A DNA stretch of 55,711 nt from Psychromonas aquimarina ATCC BAA-1526 (GTDB lineage Bacteria > Pseudomonadota > Gammaproteobacteria > Enterobacterales > Psychromonadaceae). Location: contig NZ_AUAM01000030.1 in NCBI RefSeq assembly GCF_000428725.1, positions 1 to 55,711 on the forward strand. Reading direction: 5' to 3'. The translations under genes and the position numbers were made by a program. Positions 16,758-28,300 of this stretch are shown here, piece by piece. Numbering within the stretch: the first letter of the stretch is position 1; each line of letters starts with the position of its first letter. The notes beneath the pieces are model-generated. The model had not been told where the DNA came from. It saw only the letters and a program-made list of their open reading frames with translations, and did no database searches.

Positions 16758-17690
16758 ATGAAATTATTGCGTGGCATTCACAATTTGAAAAATGAGCACC
16801 GAGGCTGCGTATTAAGTATCGGCAACTTTGACGGCATTCATTTAGGCCATCAAGCGGTTCTGAATCGTTTATTAATAGAGGCTGAACGCCTTAATGTACC
16901 GGCCGTTGTTTTGACTTTTGAGCCTCAGCCGGCGGAACTGTTTGCCGGGGATAATGCACCGGCGCGTTTAAGCCGTCTGCGTGATAAGTTTGTGCAGTTA
17001 GAAAAGCAAGGTCTGGACCGTTTATTATGCGTCTCTTTTACGCATCATTTTGCCAATCTAAGTGCTGAAGATTTTATTGCTGAACTACTGATTAAGAAAC
17101 TGGATATAAAGTATCTGGTGGTTGGCGATGATTTCCATTTTGGTTATCAGCGTAAAGGCGATTTTGCACTGCTTAAACAGGCCGGTAAAAAGTACGGCTT
17201 TGAAGTGATTGATACACAGAGTTTAATGCAGAGTGATCTGCGTATCAGCAGTACCCGTATTCGTGATGCTTTAGCGCAGGGAGACCTGCAGCGAGCCTCT
17301 GCCATGTTGGGGCGAAAATACAGCATTGCCGGCAGAGTTGTGCATGGTCAGAAGCTCGGTCGTACAATCGGCGTGCCGACTGCAAATCTGCTGTTAAAGC
17401 GTCGAGTTTCTCCGGTCTCTGGAGTTTACGTTGTTTCGGTTCTGGGTATAAACGAAAAAGTTTATCAGGGAGTTGCTAATATAGGGCAGCGTCCGACCGT
17501 ACAGGGAGTTCGTCAGCAGCTGGAGGTGCACCTGTTTGATTTCAGCGCGGATCTCTATGGACTGCAGTTAGAAGTTATTTTAGAAGAAAAACTGCGTGAT
17601 GAAGTACGATTTGATTCATTCGCAGAATTAAAAATTCAAATTGATAAAGATATTGAACTGGCCAGAGAGTGGCACAATAAAAAATCGTAA
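16758..17690 (+). CDS. ribF: Bifunctional riboflavin kinase/FAD synthetase RibF
   Basis: Makes FMN from riboflavin and FAD from FMN. The 310 residues carry an N-terminal FAD-synthetase domain with SIGNFDGIHLGHQAVL (about residues 20-35), the second-half motif ISSTRIRDALAQGDL (about 163-177), and a C-terminal riboflavin-kinase domain with GRTIGVPTANL (about 204-214) and GVANIGQRPTV. The length is typical. The ATG is preceded by the repeated GGTTAAATAGC segment and no evident Shine-Dalgarno; the stop of the upstream repeat frame is one base away. ileS follows after 28 bp. Confidence 0.97.
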   Translation: MKLLRGIHNLKNEHRGCVLSIGNFDGIHLGHQAVLNRLLIEAERLNVPAVVLTFEPQPAELFAGDNAPARLSRLRDKFVQLEKQGLDRLLCVSFTHHFANLSAEDFIAELLIKKLDIKYLVVGDDFHFGYQRKGDFALLKQAGKKYGFEVIDTQSLMQSDLRISSTRIRDALAQGDLQRASAMLGRKYSIAGRVVHGQKLGRTIGVPTANLLLKRRVSPVSGVYVVSVLGINEKVYQGVANIGQRPTVQGVRQQLEVHLFDFSADLYGLQLEVILEEKLRDEVRFDSFAELKIQIDKDIELAREWHNKKS

Positions 17691-17718
17691 TTACACATTA
17701 TGTTAATGGAAAATTAAA

Positions 17719-20553
17719 ATGAGTGACTATAAAAACACGTTAAACCTGCCTAAAACCGGTTTTCCGATGCGTGCAAACCTTGCCAATCGTGAACCAAATA
17801 TGTTGAAAAACTGGTACAGCAAGGATCTTTACGGAAAGATCCGGGCTGCGAAAAAAGGTAAAAAGACATTCATTCTGCATGACGGCCCTCCGTATGCAAA
17901 TGGTGATATCCATATCGGTCACTCGGTTAACAAAATTCTTAAAGATATTATTATCAAATCAAAAACGCTTGCTGATTTTGATGCACCGTACGTTCCCGGC
18001 TGGGATTGTCACGGTCTGCCGATTGAATTAAAAGTAGAGCAGAAACACGGTAAGCCGGGTAAAAAATTAACACCGGCGCAGTTCCGTATTAAATGCCGTG
18101 AATATGCAGCTCGTCAGGTTGACGGTCAGCGTAAAGATTTTAAACGTCTGGGTGTGTTAGGTGAATGGGAAAACCCGTACCTGACCATGAACTTTGAAAC
18201 TGAAGCAAACATTGTACGTGCTCTGGCTAAAATTATTGAAAATAAACACCTGCATAAAGGTTCTAAACCTGTGCACTGGTGTACAGACTGCGGCTCTGCA
18301 CTAGCAGAAGCTGAAGTTGAATACGAAGATAAGAAATCACCGGCGATTGATGTTGCATTTGCAGCGGTAAATCCGGAGCAGGTGGTCAGCTGCTTTACTC
18401 CTCAAGCGGATGATTTAGGCACTGGTGATGTTTGTCTGGTTATCTGGACAACAACTCCGTGGACACTGCCGGCGAACCGTGCAGTAGCACTGTCTGAGAA
18501 AGTTGAATACTCATTAGTGCAGGCGGGCGAACGCCGTTTAGTTTTAGCATCACATTTAGTTGCTGACTGTATGGCGCGTTATGAAATTGAAGATTTCAAA
18601 GTATTAGCTATCTGTACCGGTATTGATTTAGAGAAAAAACTTTTCAATCACCCGTTCTTGAAAATCGAAGTGCCTGCAATTGTTGCTGATCACGTTACTA
18701 TTGAAGCTGGTACAGGTTGTGTACATACCGCTCCCGGGCATGGTCAGGACGATTACTCGGTTGGTTTACGTTACGATTTAGAAGTAGCGAACCCGGTTGG
18801 TGATAACGGTGTATTTAGAGAAGATACAGAGTTTTTTGCTGGTTTACATGTATTTAAAGCAAATGACCGTGTTGTTGAAGTACTGCAGGAAAATAATGCA
18901 TTGTTATGTCACAAGCCGTTATTACACAGCTACCCGCACTGCTGGAGACATAAAACGCCGATCATCTTCCGTGCGACACCGCAGTGGTTTATCTCAATGG
19001 ATCAAAAAGGTCTGCGTGACGGTGCATTAGGTGAAATCAAAGATGTTAAATGGATCCCGAGCTGGGGACAGAGCCGTATCGAAAAAATGATCGAAAACCG
19101 CCCTGACTGGTGTATCTCCCGTCAGCGTACCTGGGGTGTTCCGATTACTCTGTTTGTTAATAAAGAAACAGACGAGCTGCATGAAAACAGTGTTGAGATG
19201 ATGGAGCTGATTGCCCGTAAAATCGAAAAAGAGGGTATTCAGGCATGGTGGGACTTAGAGCCTGAGTCTCTGCTTGGTTTTGAAGCTGAGCAGTACCGTA
19301 AAGTAACCGATACTTTAGATGTATGGTTCGATTCTGGCAGCACTCACTCAGCAGTAGTTGGTGTACGTGATGAATATACTCAGGAATCCGGCGAACAGGC
19401 GAATATCGACCTTTACCTTGAAGGCTCAGATCAGCATCGCGGCTGGTTCCAGTCATCACTGCTGACCAGTGTCGCAATTAAAAATCAGGCGCCGTACAAA
19501 GAAGTGTTAACGCATGGTTTTGTAGTTGACGGTCAAGGCAAAAAAATGTCTAAGTCTTTAGGCAATGTGATGTCTCCGCAGAAGGTAATGAACGAGCTGG
19601 GTGCTGATGTACTGCGTTTATGGGTTGCATCAACGGACTATACGGGTGAGATCACTGTTTCTGATGAGATTTTAAACCGCAGCGCAGACAGCTACCGACG
19701 TATCCGTAATACGTCACGCTTCCTGCTGGCTAACTTAAACGGTTTTGAGCCGAGCACTGATATTGTGCCGAGTGAAGAGATGGTGGCATTAGACCGCTGG
19801 ATCGTTGCACAGACTCTGACTCTGCAGAATGAAGTGATTGAAGCATACGAAAGCTACAACCTGCATGTGGTTTATCAGAAACTGATGCACTTCTGTTCGA
19901 TTGAGCTGGGCAGTTTCTACCTGGATATCATTAAGGACCGCCAGTACACAGCGAAAACTGACAGCAACGCACGCCGCAGCTGTCAGACTGCGCTGTATCA
20001 TATTGCTGAAGCGCTGGTTCGCTTAATGGCGCCGATCTTAAGCTTCACTGCTGATGAGATCTGGGGACGTATGCCGGGCGAACGTGATGAGTTTGTTTTC
20101 ACCGATGTCTGGTATGATGGTTTATTCGGCCTTTCTGACCATGAAGTTTTAAGTAACGATGCCTGGGCAAATCTGATTTCTGTACGTGCAGAAGTAAATA
20201 AAGCGTTAGAGCTGGCACGTAAAGAAAACGTAATCGGCGGCGGTCTCGAAGCTGAGGTAACACTTTATGCTTCACCTGAACTGACAGCTTTATTAACCAG
20301 CCTGGAAGATGAACTGCGTTTTGTATTAATCACTTCTAAAGCTGAAATTAAGCCGTTAGCAGATGCTCCTGACAGCGCCGTTGAAACTGAAGTGACAGGT
20401 TTATCTGTTGCTGTTGCTAAAAGTGCCGCTGAGAAGTGTGACCGCTGCTGGCACCATAATGAAGAAGTCGGCAAACATGAAGCTCATCCGGATTTATGCG
20501 GCCGTTGTGTAACAAATATTGACGGTGCCGGTGAAGTACGTAAATTTGCGTAA
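17719..20553 (+). CDS. ileS: Isoleucyl-tRNA synthetase
   Basis: Class Ia enzyme charging tRNA-Ile, 944 residues, full length. The HIGH motif is at residues 65-68 ([13 protein letters not shown]) and KMSKS at about 609-613 ([10 protein letters not shown]). The editing domain contains the [16 protein letters not shown] stretch and [12 protein letters not shown]. The C-terminal zinc-binding finger has CDRCW and CGRCV. It sits between ribF and lspA, the conserved order in proteobacteria. A strong terminator follows the stop. Confidence 0.98.
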   Translation: MSDYKNTLNLPKTGFPMRANLANREPNMLKNWYSKDLYGKIRAAKKGKKTFILHDGPPYANGDIHIGHSVNKILKDIIIKSKTLADFDAPYVPGWDCHGLPIELKVEQKHGKPGKKLTPAQFRIKCREYAARQVDGQRKDFKRLGVLGEWENPYLTMNFETEANIVRALAKIIENKHLHKGSKPVHWCTDCGSALAEAEVEYEDKKSPAIDVAFAAVNPEQVVSCFTPQADDLGTGDVCLVIWTTTPWTLPANRAVALSEKVEYSLVQAGERRLVLASHLVADCMARYEIEDFKVLAICTGIDLEKKLFNHPFLKIEVPAIVADHVTIEAGTGCVHTAPGHGQDDYSVGLRYDLEVANPVGDNGVFREDTEFFAGLHVFKANDRVVEVLQENNALLCHKPLLHSYPHCWRHKTPIIFRATPQWFISMDQKGLRDGALGEIKDVKWIPSWGQSRIEKMIENRPDWCISRQRTWGVPITLFVNKETDELHENSVEMMELIARKIEKEGIQAWWDLEPESLLGFEAEQYRKVTDTLDVWFDSGSTHSAVVGVRDEYTQESGEQANIDLYLEGSDQHRGWFQSSLLTSVAIKNQAPYKEVLTHGFVVDGQGKKMSKSLGNVMSPQKVMNELGADVLRLWVASTDYTGEITVSDEILNRSADSYRRIRNTSRFLLANLNGFEPSTDIVPSEEMVALDRWIVAQTLTLQNEVIEAYESYNLHVVYQKLMHFCSIELGSFYLDIIKDRQYTAKTDSNARRSCQTALYHIAEALVRLMAPILSFTADEIWGRMPGERDEFVFTDVWYDGLFGLSDHEVLSNDAWANLISVRAEVNKALELARKENVIGGGLEAEVTLYASPELTALLTSLEDELRFVLITSKAEIKPLADAPDSAVETEVTGLSVAVAKSAAEKCDRCWHHNEEVGKHEAHPDLCGRCVTNIDGAGEVRKFA

Positions 20554-20581
20554 TTAACGACTTCCTGCATTATCTGATATT

Positions 20582-20610
20582 AACGCCTTAATTTTTAAGG
20601 CGTTTTTTTT
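20582..20610 (+). terminator. Strong intrinsic terminator between ileS and lspA
   Basis: AACGCCTTAA, loop TTT, TTAAGGCGTT, then an uninterrupted run of eight T residues. It ends only 24 bp before the lspA ATG. Confidence 0.88.
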
Positions 20611-20633
20611 AGCTGATTTAACTGAGATAAAAA

Positions 20634-21155
20634 ATGACTGAGATAATAGAAAAATCGGGACTGCGCTGGTTATGGCTTTCAGCTGTTATGCTGATCCTGG
20701 ATCAGGTTACGAAATACTGGACAGTACAGGCGTTAGATTTACATGAATCCTATCAAGTGCTGTCGTTTTTTAATTTTACTTATGCCCGAAATTACGGGGC
20801 GGCTTTCAGCTTTTTAGGTGATGCAGGCGGCTGGCAGAAGTATCTGTTTACGACTATTGCTTTTGTTGTTTCAGCATTCTTAATTTATTCGCTGAAAAAA
20901 AACAGCCATATGCAGCGCTGGACAAATATTGCTTATGCACTGATTTTATCGGGTGCGATCGGTAATGTAATGGACCGCTTGATGTTTGGTTATGTTGTTG
21001 ATTTCTTAGATTTTGATTTAGGCTTTTATCGCTGGCCGACTTTTAATGTTGCAGATATCGCAATTTTTATCGGTGCAGCCATGATTATCTTAGAATCCAT
21101 TTTTGTTCCAGAAACAAAAGCAGAGACAGAGAATAAGGGGCAGGAAAATGAGTGA
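20634..21155 (+). CDS. lspA: Lipoprotein signal peptidase (signal peptidase II)
   Basis: A 173-residue inner-membrane aspartic protease that removes signal peptides from prolipoproteins such as BamD. Four hydrophobic helices are visible. Conserved blocks are LILDQVTKYW (about residues 21-30), FNFTYARNYGAAFSFL, GAIGNVMDRLMFGYVVDFLD with one catalytic aspartate, and FNVADIAIFIGA with the second. It overlaps fkpB by 8 nt. The terminator just upstream implies either readthrough from ileS or a promoter inside ileS. Confidence 0.96.
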   Translation: MTEIIEKSGLRWLWLSAVMLILDQVTKYWTVQALDLHESYQVLSFFNFTYARNYGAAFSFLGDAGGWQKYLFTTIAFVVSAFLIYSLKKNSHMQRWTNIAYALILSGAIGNVMDRLMFGYVVDFLDFDLGFYRWPTFNVADIAIFIGAAMIILESIFVPETKAETENKGQENE

Positions 21156-21597
21156 GATTAAAAGCCGTTCGATTAAAGAAAACAGTGAAGTGCTGATGCA
21201 CTTCTCAATTCGTCTAGCCGACGGCTCGGCTGTTGACAGCACTAAGGTTGATAATAAACCGGCAAAATTTGTGATGGGTGACGGCAGTTTAACGCCTGGT
21301 TTTGAAGAGTGTCTAGTCGGCTTAAGTGAAGGTCAGAGCGAGACGTTTACACTTGCACCGGAGTCTGCATTTGGTCTGCCTAACCCGGATAATATCCATC
21401 ATCTGGAACTAAGCAAATTCAGCAGTGATGTGCCGGCAGAAGTTGGTACGATTATCAGTTTTACTCAGCCGGACGGCAGTGAAATTCCCGGTATTATCCG
21501 CGAAGTTATTGCCGATAGTGTAACGGTGGACTTTAACCACCCGTTATCCGGACAAACATTAACATTTGAAGTCGACGTATTAGAAGTTTTAAACTAA
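21148..21597 (+). CDS. fkpB: FKBP-type peptidyl-prolyl isomerase FkpB (SlpA-like)
   Basis: A 149-residue cytoplasmic prolyl isomerase/chaperone of the SlpA subfamily. The ATG at 21148 overlaps the lspA stop and has an AGGGGCAGG ribosome-binding region; an earlier in-frame start at 21103 lies deep in lspA. Family blocks are VLMHFSIRLADGSAVDST, FVMGDGSLTPGFEECLVGL and FNHPLSGQTLTFEVDV at the C-terminus, with the chaperone insertion between. It lies between lspA and ispH, as in E. coli. Confidence 0.95.
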   Translation: MSEIKSRSIKENSEVLMHFSIRLADGSAVDSTKVDNKPAKFVMGDGSLTPGFEECLVGLSEGQSETFTLAPESAFGLPNPDNIHHLELSKFSSDVPAEVGTIISFTQPDGSEIPGIIREVIADSVTVDFNHPLSGQTLTFEVDVLEVLN

Positions 21598-21630
21598 AGC
21601 GTACAGCTGTATTTAATTTAGAGGTTACCC

Positions 21631-22575
21631 ATGCAAATAATTTTAGCTAACCCGCGCGGTTTTTGTGCTGGAGTACACCGTGCGATTTCAATCGTCGAGC
21701 GTGCTTTAGATCTGTTTACGCCGCCGATTTATGTTCGCCATGAGGTAGTGCATAACCAGTATGTAGTAGACGGCTTAGAGGCTCGTGGTGCTGTTTTTGT
21801 GGAAGAGCTGGATGATGTACCCGATGATCAGATTGTTATTTTCAGTGCTCATGGCGTTTCGCAGGCTGTACGTAATGAAGCTAAGCGCCGTGAATTAAAA
21901 GTTTTTGATGCAACCTGCCCGTTAGTAACTAAGGTGCATATGGAAGTGACGCGCGCAAGTCGCCGCGGCCAGGAGTGTATTCTGATCGGCCATCACGGCC
22001 ACCCGGAAGTGATCGGTACTATGGGTCAGTATGATAATCCGGCTGGTGGTATTTATCTGGTTGAGTCACCTGAGGACGTGGTAGAACTGCAGGTTAAAAA
22101 TGCGAAAAGTCTCTGTTACAGCTCACAGACCACTTTGTCTGTTGATGATACTGCGAGCATTATCAGTGCACTGCGTGAGAAATTCCCGGAGATTGAAGGG
22201 CCGCGTAAAGATGATATCTGTTATGCAACACAGAACCGCCAGGACTCAGTAAAAGATCTGGCGCAAAAAGCGGATCTTGTTTTAGTGGTCGGTTCAACTA
22301 ACTCATCAAACTCAAACCGTCTGCGTGAAAAAGCCAGCTGCGTTGGTGTTAATGCTTATCTTATTGACAGCGATAAAGATATTCATTCCGGCTGGTTTGA
22401 AAATGTAAATACTGTCGGGGTGACAGCTGGAGCATCTGCCCCGGAGGTATTAGTTCAGGCTGTGGTTGATAAGCTCAAAGAACTGGGAGGAAGTTTAGTT
22501 ATTGAGAACCCTGGTGTAGAAGAAAATACCGTTTTTGAAGTGCCGGCGGAACTGCGTGTTAAGCAGCTCGACTAA
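21631..22575 (+). CDS. ispH: 4-hydroxy-3-methylbut-2-enyl diphosphate reductase IspH
   Basis: Last enzyme of the MEP isoprenoid pathway, making IPP and DMAPP with an Fe-S cluster. The 314 residues are complete. Cluster cysteines sit in [13 protein letters not shown] (Cys12), [11 protein letters not shown] (about 96) and [11 protein letters not shown] (about 197). HGV and SNSNRLRE substrate-binding blocks are present. It is the last gene of the ribF-ileS-lspA-fkpB-ispH run; the adjacent pilin cluster echoes the Pseudomonas arrangement. Confidence 0.97.
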   Translation: MQIILANPRGFCAGVHRAISIVERALDLFTPPIYVRHEVVHNQYVVDGLEARGAVFVEELDDVPDDQIVIFSAHGVSQAVRNEAKRRELKVFDATCPLVTKVHMEVTRASRRGQECILIGHHGHPEVIGTMGQYDNPAGGIYLVESPEDVVELQVKNAKSLCYSSQTTLSVDDTASIISALREKFPEIEGPRKDDICYATQNRQDSVKDLAQKADLVLVVGSTNSSNSNRLREKASCVGVNAYLIDSDKDIHSGWFENVNTVGVTAGASAPEVLVQAVVDKLKELGGSLVIENPGVEENTVFEVPAELRVKQLD

Positions 22576-23263
22576 AAACAATATAAGAAACAGACGTTTA
22601 TTTATAGAAGATCTGATAAATAACCGCGTGAAAATTTTATATCAATTTTTTAAATAAACATATGCTGGAGGAGGCTTATTCACTGTGCTGAGTAAGCCCC
22701 TTTTAATATGATTCAATGTGTTACAAACGCCCGTAAAAATAAATTTAGTTATCTTGTTGTTTTAGCTGAAAATATTTTCCCTCTTATTCCCCCCTGTTCT
22801 TTTACCAATATTATTCTTGTCCAGCGGTCGTAATAGGATGTGTCGATGCTTCTTTTTATATTTCAATATCTATTAAATTAATCAGTTAGTTAGATAACAA
22901 ACTGCTGCTGCGGGTTATAATGAGTTGAACAAGTTATTATTAACTTCTTCAGCTGTCATTGAGCGATTAAGTATTCCGCTGTTATTCTATGCTTTGTAAT
23001 TACCCACAAAGAAAGCGCTCGTTTTTTCGCCGCTAATTAAGTAAAGTATGATGTGTAACATAAAAATTAGATAAGTTACTCGATATTATTGGTTTTATAT
23101 CTGATAAAAATCGAATATATTTGTCATCTACTGTTTGACCGTGATGTGAAAAGGATTTTTCATCCGCATCTCGTTTCTGTTTTTATCAGTACCAATTTAA
23201 CCTGTATTTACAGATTTATATTAAATTTCGCTGTCAATAATTATTGATGGACAAGGATGTTTT
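22576..23263. other. 688-bp noncoding region with ispH terminator
   Basis: A hairpin at 22673-22698 (GGCTTATTCA and TGAGTAAGCC, one G-T pair) followed by CCTTTT probably ends ispH transcripts. Downstream is AT-rich sequence with a TATAAT at 22916-22921 lacking a good -35. A promoter for the pilin operon must lie here, but I could not identify it. I see no RNA gene or repeat. Confidence 0.5.
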
Positions 23264-23791
23264 ATGAAAGAAAAGGGATTCAGCCTGATTGAAATAATGG
23301 TCAGCTGCTTTATTTTTGCTATCGGCTGTTTAAGTTTGGCCGGCATGCAGTCTGTTGCCATTAAATCACTCGTTGAAGTAGAGCAGCGTGCGCTTGCAGA
23401 CTCGTTACTGGTTGATATTACCGAACGTATGCAGATGAACAGGACCTGGTTATCAAAAAGTGCCAATAATTACATTGTCAGCAGTGTTAAAGGTAAGACC
23501 TATGTGCAGCCGGATTGTGCTAAAGATGGGGCTGTGAGTGATTGTGACGGCGCTGATATAAAGGCTAACGATCTATTTGAATGGAAGCAGAAACTGGACA
23601 CTGCCCATGTTGCAGGCTCTACTCAGGGCTTGATCGATGCCGATGCATGCATTCTCGATGTTGGAAATGGTATTGTTGATATTACCATCACTTGGAAGGA
23701 ACAAGCAGATCCGGCAGAGGTAAAGGCATGTGGCATTCACAGCCCTAAGCGCCGTCAGGTTAGTACAAAGTATTATATTGGTAATGCATAA
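23264..23791 (+). CDS. pilV: Type IV pilus minor pilin PilV, cluster 1
   Basis: A 175-residue prepilin. The short leader MKEKG is followed by FSLIEIMVSCFIFAIGCLSLAG, a class III prepilin signal with Glu at mature position 5, cleaved by prepilin peptidase after Gly5. The NSLL/ITERMQMNR-type region after the hydrophobic helix is the PilV family signature, and three or more cysteines lie in the globular part. PilV belongs to the priming/tip complex of type IV pili. It overlaps pilW by 1 nt. It is about 65 percent identical over the first 63 residues to the second copy at 30312 (hand count). Confidence 0.9.
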   Translation: MKEKGFSLIEIMVSCFIFAIGCLSLAGMQSVAIKSLVEVEQRALADSLLVDITERMQMNRTWLSKSANNYIVSSVKGKTYVQPDCAKDGAVSDCDGADIKANDLFEWKQKLDTAHVAGSTQGLIDADACILDVGNGIVDITITWKEQADPAEVKACGIHSPKRRQVSTKYYIGNA

Positions 23792-24798
23792 TGACAGCTC
23801 TTTGTAATTTCACTTATTTACAAGTCAATAGAGCTCACTCCCTACATATTAAACAGAAAGGCTATACCATTGTTGAGTTGATGGTGGTGCTGGTTGTTTC
23901 ATTGTTTTTAGTGGGCGGTATCCTGAGTGTCTTTGTTGCCACTAAAGCGCTCACCAAAGAAACAATTTCTGCCAGTAACCGACAGGAAAATGCTGCTTTT
24001 GCTCTGCAGGCGCTAAGCCAGGATTTAAAGCAGAGTTATTTTTTTGCAGAGGCTTCCGGGGAAAATAACGGTTTATGGTTAACCCCCCCTGCGTTTCCTG
24101 CAATAACTGATGATTGTGTTGATAAGGAATCTAATGGTTCTTTTCCTGCCTCTGGTAATTATCGAGCCTTGTGGGCAGATACTGTCAGCGGTGCTACTCC
24201 AACAATGACTTGCATCAAAGATACTGATACGGAAACGGAGTTAGTAGACAACAGTGATTATATCTCTATAAAGCGGGCTCGTGGTTTAGATCAGACCGCG
24301 CCTCATCAGGACGATCGTTATTACCTGTCAATAACACCATTAGGAATACAGGCCTATTTAGGCAAGGATGTGACGACAAATAAGCATTTATGGGAGTATA
24401 TCCATCATGTTTACTACTTGGATCGTGTTGGTGATATGCCTCGTCTGCGTCGAATAAATCTCCAGAAGGGCAAGATGGTCGCAGATGAAATCATAGCTGA
24501 AGGCATTGAAAACATGAAGTTTATGTTTGCACTGGATAAATTGTCTGTTGCGCTGCGTGACGGTGCAGCCCATGATTTCGTGAACAGTACTGCGGTTACA
24601 AGCGATGACTGGGATTCAGGGCGTGTAGTGGGCATAAAAATATTTTTACTGGTACGTTCCAAAGAAAAAATAGCAGGCCGAAAGGATAATGAAACTTATC
24701 AGCTTGGTAGCTTTTCTCACCCGGCCGGCGGCGATGCTTATAAAAGAGAAGTGGTGTCGCGTGTTTTAATGTTCTCTAATAACATGAGTTCTAATTAA
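23791..24798 (+). CDS. pilW: Type IV pilus minor pilin PilW, cluster 1
   Basis: A 335-residue prepilin with a rather long leader of about 23 residues ending at KQKG, then YTIVELMVVLVVSLFLVGGI. Family features include NRQENAAFALQALSQDLKQSYFF just after the helix and a conserved IHHVYYLD...PRLRR block about two thirds along. The ATG shares one base with the pilV stop (TAATG). It is a component of the PilV-W-X-FimU initiation complex that carries PilY1. Its homologue is at 30887. Confidence 0.9.
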   Translation: MTALCNFTYLQVNRAHSLHIKQKGYTIVELMVVLVVSLFLVGGILSVFVATKALTKETISASNRQENAAFALQALSQDLKQSYFFAEASGENNGLWLTPPAFPAITDDCVDKESNGSFPASGNYRALWADTVSGATPTMTCIKDTDTETELVDNSDYISIKRARGLDQTAPHQDDRYYLSITPLGIQAYLGKDVTTNKHLWEYIHHVYYLDRVGDMPRLRRINLQKGKMVADEIIAEGIENMKFMFALDKLSVALRDGAAHDFVNSTAVTSDDWDSGRVVGIKIFLLVRSKEKIAGRKDNETYQLGSFSHPAGGDAYKREVVSRVLMFSNNMSSN

Positions 24799-25274
24799 TG
24801 ATTAATATTCAAAAACAAAAGGGAGCGGTACTCTTTTTTGTATTAATAACCCTGCCTATGCTTGTTGTTCTTGGGCTGATGCTTGTTGAGAATTCATCTG
24901 TAGATTTGAAGATGGTGGATGCAAGGGTGGTGCGCAATGAGTCTAATATCAAATTAACGGCTGCAGCGGCTGATATGTTTGCATCAATTAAAAGCCCCGC
25001 CTCCTTTGCACTTGCAACAACAGGTGCAGAGTTCTCTTCTGCACGTTTTTCCGATGCTGTTGGTACGGTAACGGTAAAAGATGACACTGCACCAGTAAAA
25101 TATGAAACTGGGAAAACCTGTAAACGGAGCAAAAATGCCAGCGGTAATGATTTTCAATGCCTCTATTTAGAAGTTAAGTTTGTCCATAAATTCGGTCGGG
25201 AAAGAGCAGATGAGACTCATTGGGGAAGCAATGCGATGGGGGTTGGTGTTGAACAGCCCTATATTGCCCATTAG
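24798..25274 (+). CDS. pilX: Type IV pilus assembly protein PilX-like, cluster 1
   Basis: A 158-residue protein with leader MINIQKQKG and the hydrophobic helix AVLFFVLITLPMLVVLGLML; like PilX it lacks the usual Glu5. The C-terminal part has FQCLYLEVKFVHKFGRERAD, which is repeated in the second copy. It starts on the last base of the pilW stop. Its small size fits PilX, which bridges minor pilins and PilY1. A spacer of 89 bp separates it from pilY1. Confidence 0.85.
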   Translation: MINIQKQKGAVLFFVLITLPMLVVLGLMLVENSSVDLKMVDARVVRNESNIKLTAAAADMFASIKSPASFALATTGAEFSSARFSDAVGTVTVKDDTAPVKYETGKTCKRSKNASGNDFQCLYLEVKFVHKFGRERADETHWGSNAMGVGVEQPYIAH

Positions 25275-25363
25275 CAGGTATATGGAATTTACTACTGTGT
25301 ATATAAGAATGCAGTTTGATTATACGAAAAAATTAAGTTTTAGCAGGATAAAGGATTATATCA

Positions 25364-28300
25364 ATGTTATATAGAGTGCTTATAGCAAGTTTTTTTTTCT
25401 TAAGCAGTACAGTGCAGGCAGATGATACTGAGCTGTTTATTGCGGATCTATCTGGTGAAAAGACGATTCGTCCTCAGGTTTTAATTATTTTTGATAACTC
25501 CGGCAGTATGAAGTCTAATGAAGTTTCAAAAGTTCCCTTTGATCCTAAGATAAATTATACTGATTCAACGGATATTTATTACGGATTGGAAAGTTGGAAA
25601 GGGTGGATTCCGCCTTTTAACAATCGTGATTACCGTTTTTCGGGGAGCATTAATAATTGTAAGTCGTCAGAGGGCCCGCTTACTAATACAGGTAAATACA
25701 GTGGTAATTTAGTTGCTTTCTATGGAAGGGGCTATAACCGGTGGTACAGTCTTGCATATGGGGGAGGAAGTGTTGTTGATTGTAAGGATGATGTGCTTAA
25801 CAGCATAACAGAGAATAAATATTGGAAAGATGGTTATCCTAAAAATTCATCACAAGTTTATTCGAATCAAAAGAACTATTTATTCGGAAATGATAGTGCT
25901 GCTACCTTATATTCTGCGGATTATGCTTACTGGAATCAATACGAAAAGGAGGTAAGAAGAAGCCGTTTAGCGATAGCTAAAGAAGCGATTACAGGCTTGG
26001 TTAAAGGTACACCGTCGGTTGATTTTGGCCTTGCTATTTTTAACCATGGCCGAGGCGGACGTATTGCCAGTAAGGTTCAGAAAAGATACAGCGCTGAGCA
26101 GAACAAAAAAAATGAGGACGCAAATGAGGAAACAACAAAGGAAACAATAGAGTCGTTTACGGCTTTAATCGACGGATTAATAGGGGATACAGCTACACCT
26201 CTTACTCAAACTATGTATGAGTCTTATTTGTATTATTCAGGTAATTCTGTCAAGTATGCTAAAAATTTAGCCTCTAATGACATACCTGGCAAAGATTCGT
26301 CAGCAGAAACAAGTGGTGTTTATAACTCTCCATTTCAAGAATGTCAGGAAAGCGCTTCTATTATTTTGATGACCGACGGGCAGCCGAATGAAGATGCAGA
26401 TGCAGATGATGAGATTCAAACGCTAGCAGGTGTTGCAGAGGGCTTTATTTATGGACAAGATAGCCGCAATAGAGATTTAGTAAGCTATATGCCAGCCTTG
26501 GCTAAGTGGATGAATAATGACGATGTTAGTTCTCTGAACGGGGCGCAGAATATCACCACATATACCATAGGTTTTGGCCAGGCTGCAATTGATAGTGCCG
26601 GTACGTTATTAACAGAAACAGCAAAACAAGGGGGAGGGAAATACTTTCCTGCTAAAAGTGCTTCTGAGCTGCAAAGCGCATTTGATGAGACAATATTAAC
26701 GATTTTGAACACTAGTTCGGGCCTTACTTCTCCGGCGGTTGCTAATAGTAACTTTGACAAAACCAGAAGTCTGGATTCAATTTATTTTTCCATGTTCTTA
26801 CCAACCAATAAACCGGTCTGGCAGGGAAATATAAAAAAATTAAAGCTTGATAATAAAGGCGTGCTCAGAGATAAGAATAATAAAGCTGCAATAGGTGCCG
26901 ATGGTAATATTAAAACCAATGCTTCGACCTATTGGGGAAATATCTCTGATGGAGATAAAGTTGAGCAGGGCGGTGTAACAGCGATGCTTAGCACGGTCAC
27001 ATCTCGGACAATTTTAAGTAATATCAGCGGGGCAGTCGCTACCTTGAGCGAGCCTTCAAAAAGTAACTTAGTAAGCCATTATAAATTAACCGGAACAGAC
27101 GCAGAAAAATCTACAGCCTTAGCTGCTGAGCTGGCTGTTGCTGAAGATAAATTGGATGAAACGCTCAACTGGCTGTTAGGGAAAGATGTTCTTGATGTTG
27201 ATAAGGACGGTGCAACAGATGATTATCGTAATGATATTTTTTCTGATCCGCTGCATTCATCTCCTCTGGCAATTCCTTATATTAAGAAAGAAATTAATAA
27301 GCCAGATAAAGAAGTTGTCAGCTTATTGGTTGGCACTAACGCCGGTTTCCTGCATATGTTTACCGATGAAGGTGAGACGGTTTCTGAAAACTGGGCATTT
27401 ATACCTGAACAATTATTAAAATACGGTATTGCTTTAAAAAATGCGGCACCAACTTCAGGTGCCAAGCATAGCTATGGGATGGATTCTCCTCCTATGGTGA
27501 TAAAAACATATGATGCAGATGGAGCTCTTGAGAAAAGAATTGCTGTGGTCGGTATGCGTCGAGGCGGTTCAAGTTATTATGCTTTGGATATTACTAACCC
27601 TGCGACCCCCAGCTTTATGTGGCAGATAAATGGTCAGGCCACGGGAGTTACTGCAACATCCGGCTTTGAAGAGCTGGGACAAACATGGTCTGTGCCGGTT
27701 TCTGGAAAATTAACCTATAAAGATGGAACACAGACGAAAACTGCCCCTGTTATTGTTTTTGGTGGTGGTTATGACACCAATAAAGACAGTTGTACTCCTT
27801 CCTCTAATGATGATGGAAATAGCATTGAAACGTGTAACGACAGCAGAGGAAGGGCAATATATATTGTTAATGCCCTTACGGGAGATAGAGTCTGGTCTCT
27901 AGTAGGAGGAAGTTGTCCTACAGGTGACAAGCATTGTTTACATGACAGTAGTTTACAGGACAGCATTCCGGCAGAGGTTGCCGTAATGGATAGTGACGGT
28001 GATGAAAATATCGACAGAATTTATGCCGGTGATACAGGGGGTAACGTATGGCGGGCAGACCTTGTCGGAACGGATACGAGTAAATGGACAAATATAAAAC
28101 TGGCAGAGTTAGGCGGTGATACTTCAGAAACGGATCGACGTTTTTTTACTGCGCCGGTTATTGCTCGCACTTACAAAGGCACTAATATCCCCTATGATGG
28201 AGTTTTAATGGGATCAGGTGATAGAGCTAAGCCGGTTAGCAATAAAACCACGGTCAACGCATTTTATCTTCTTCATGATTATAAGATATCTCCTACTCTG

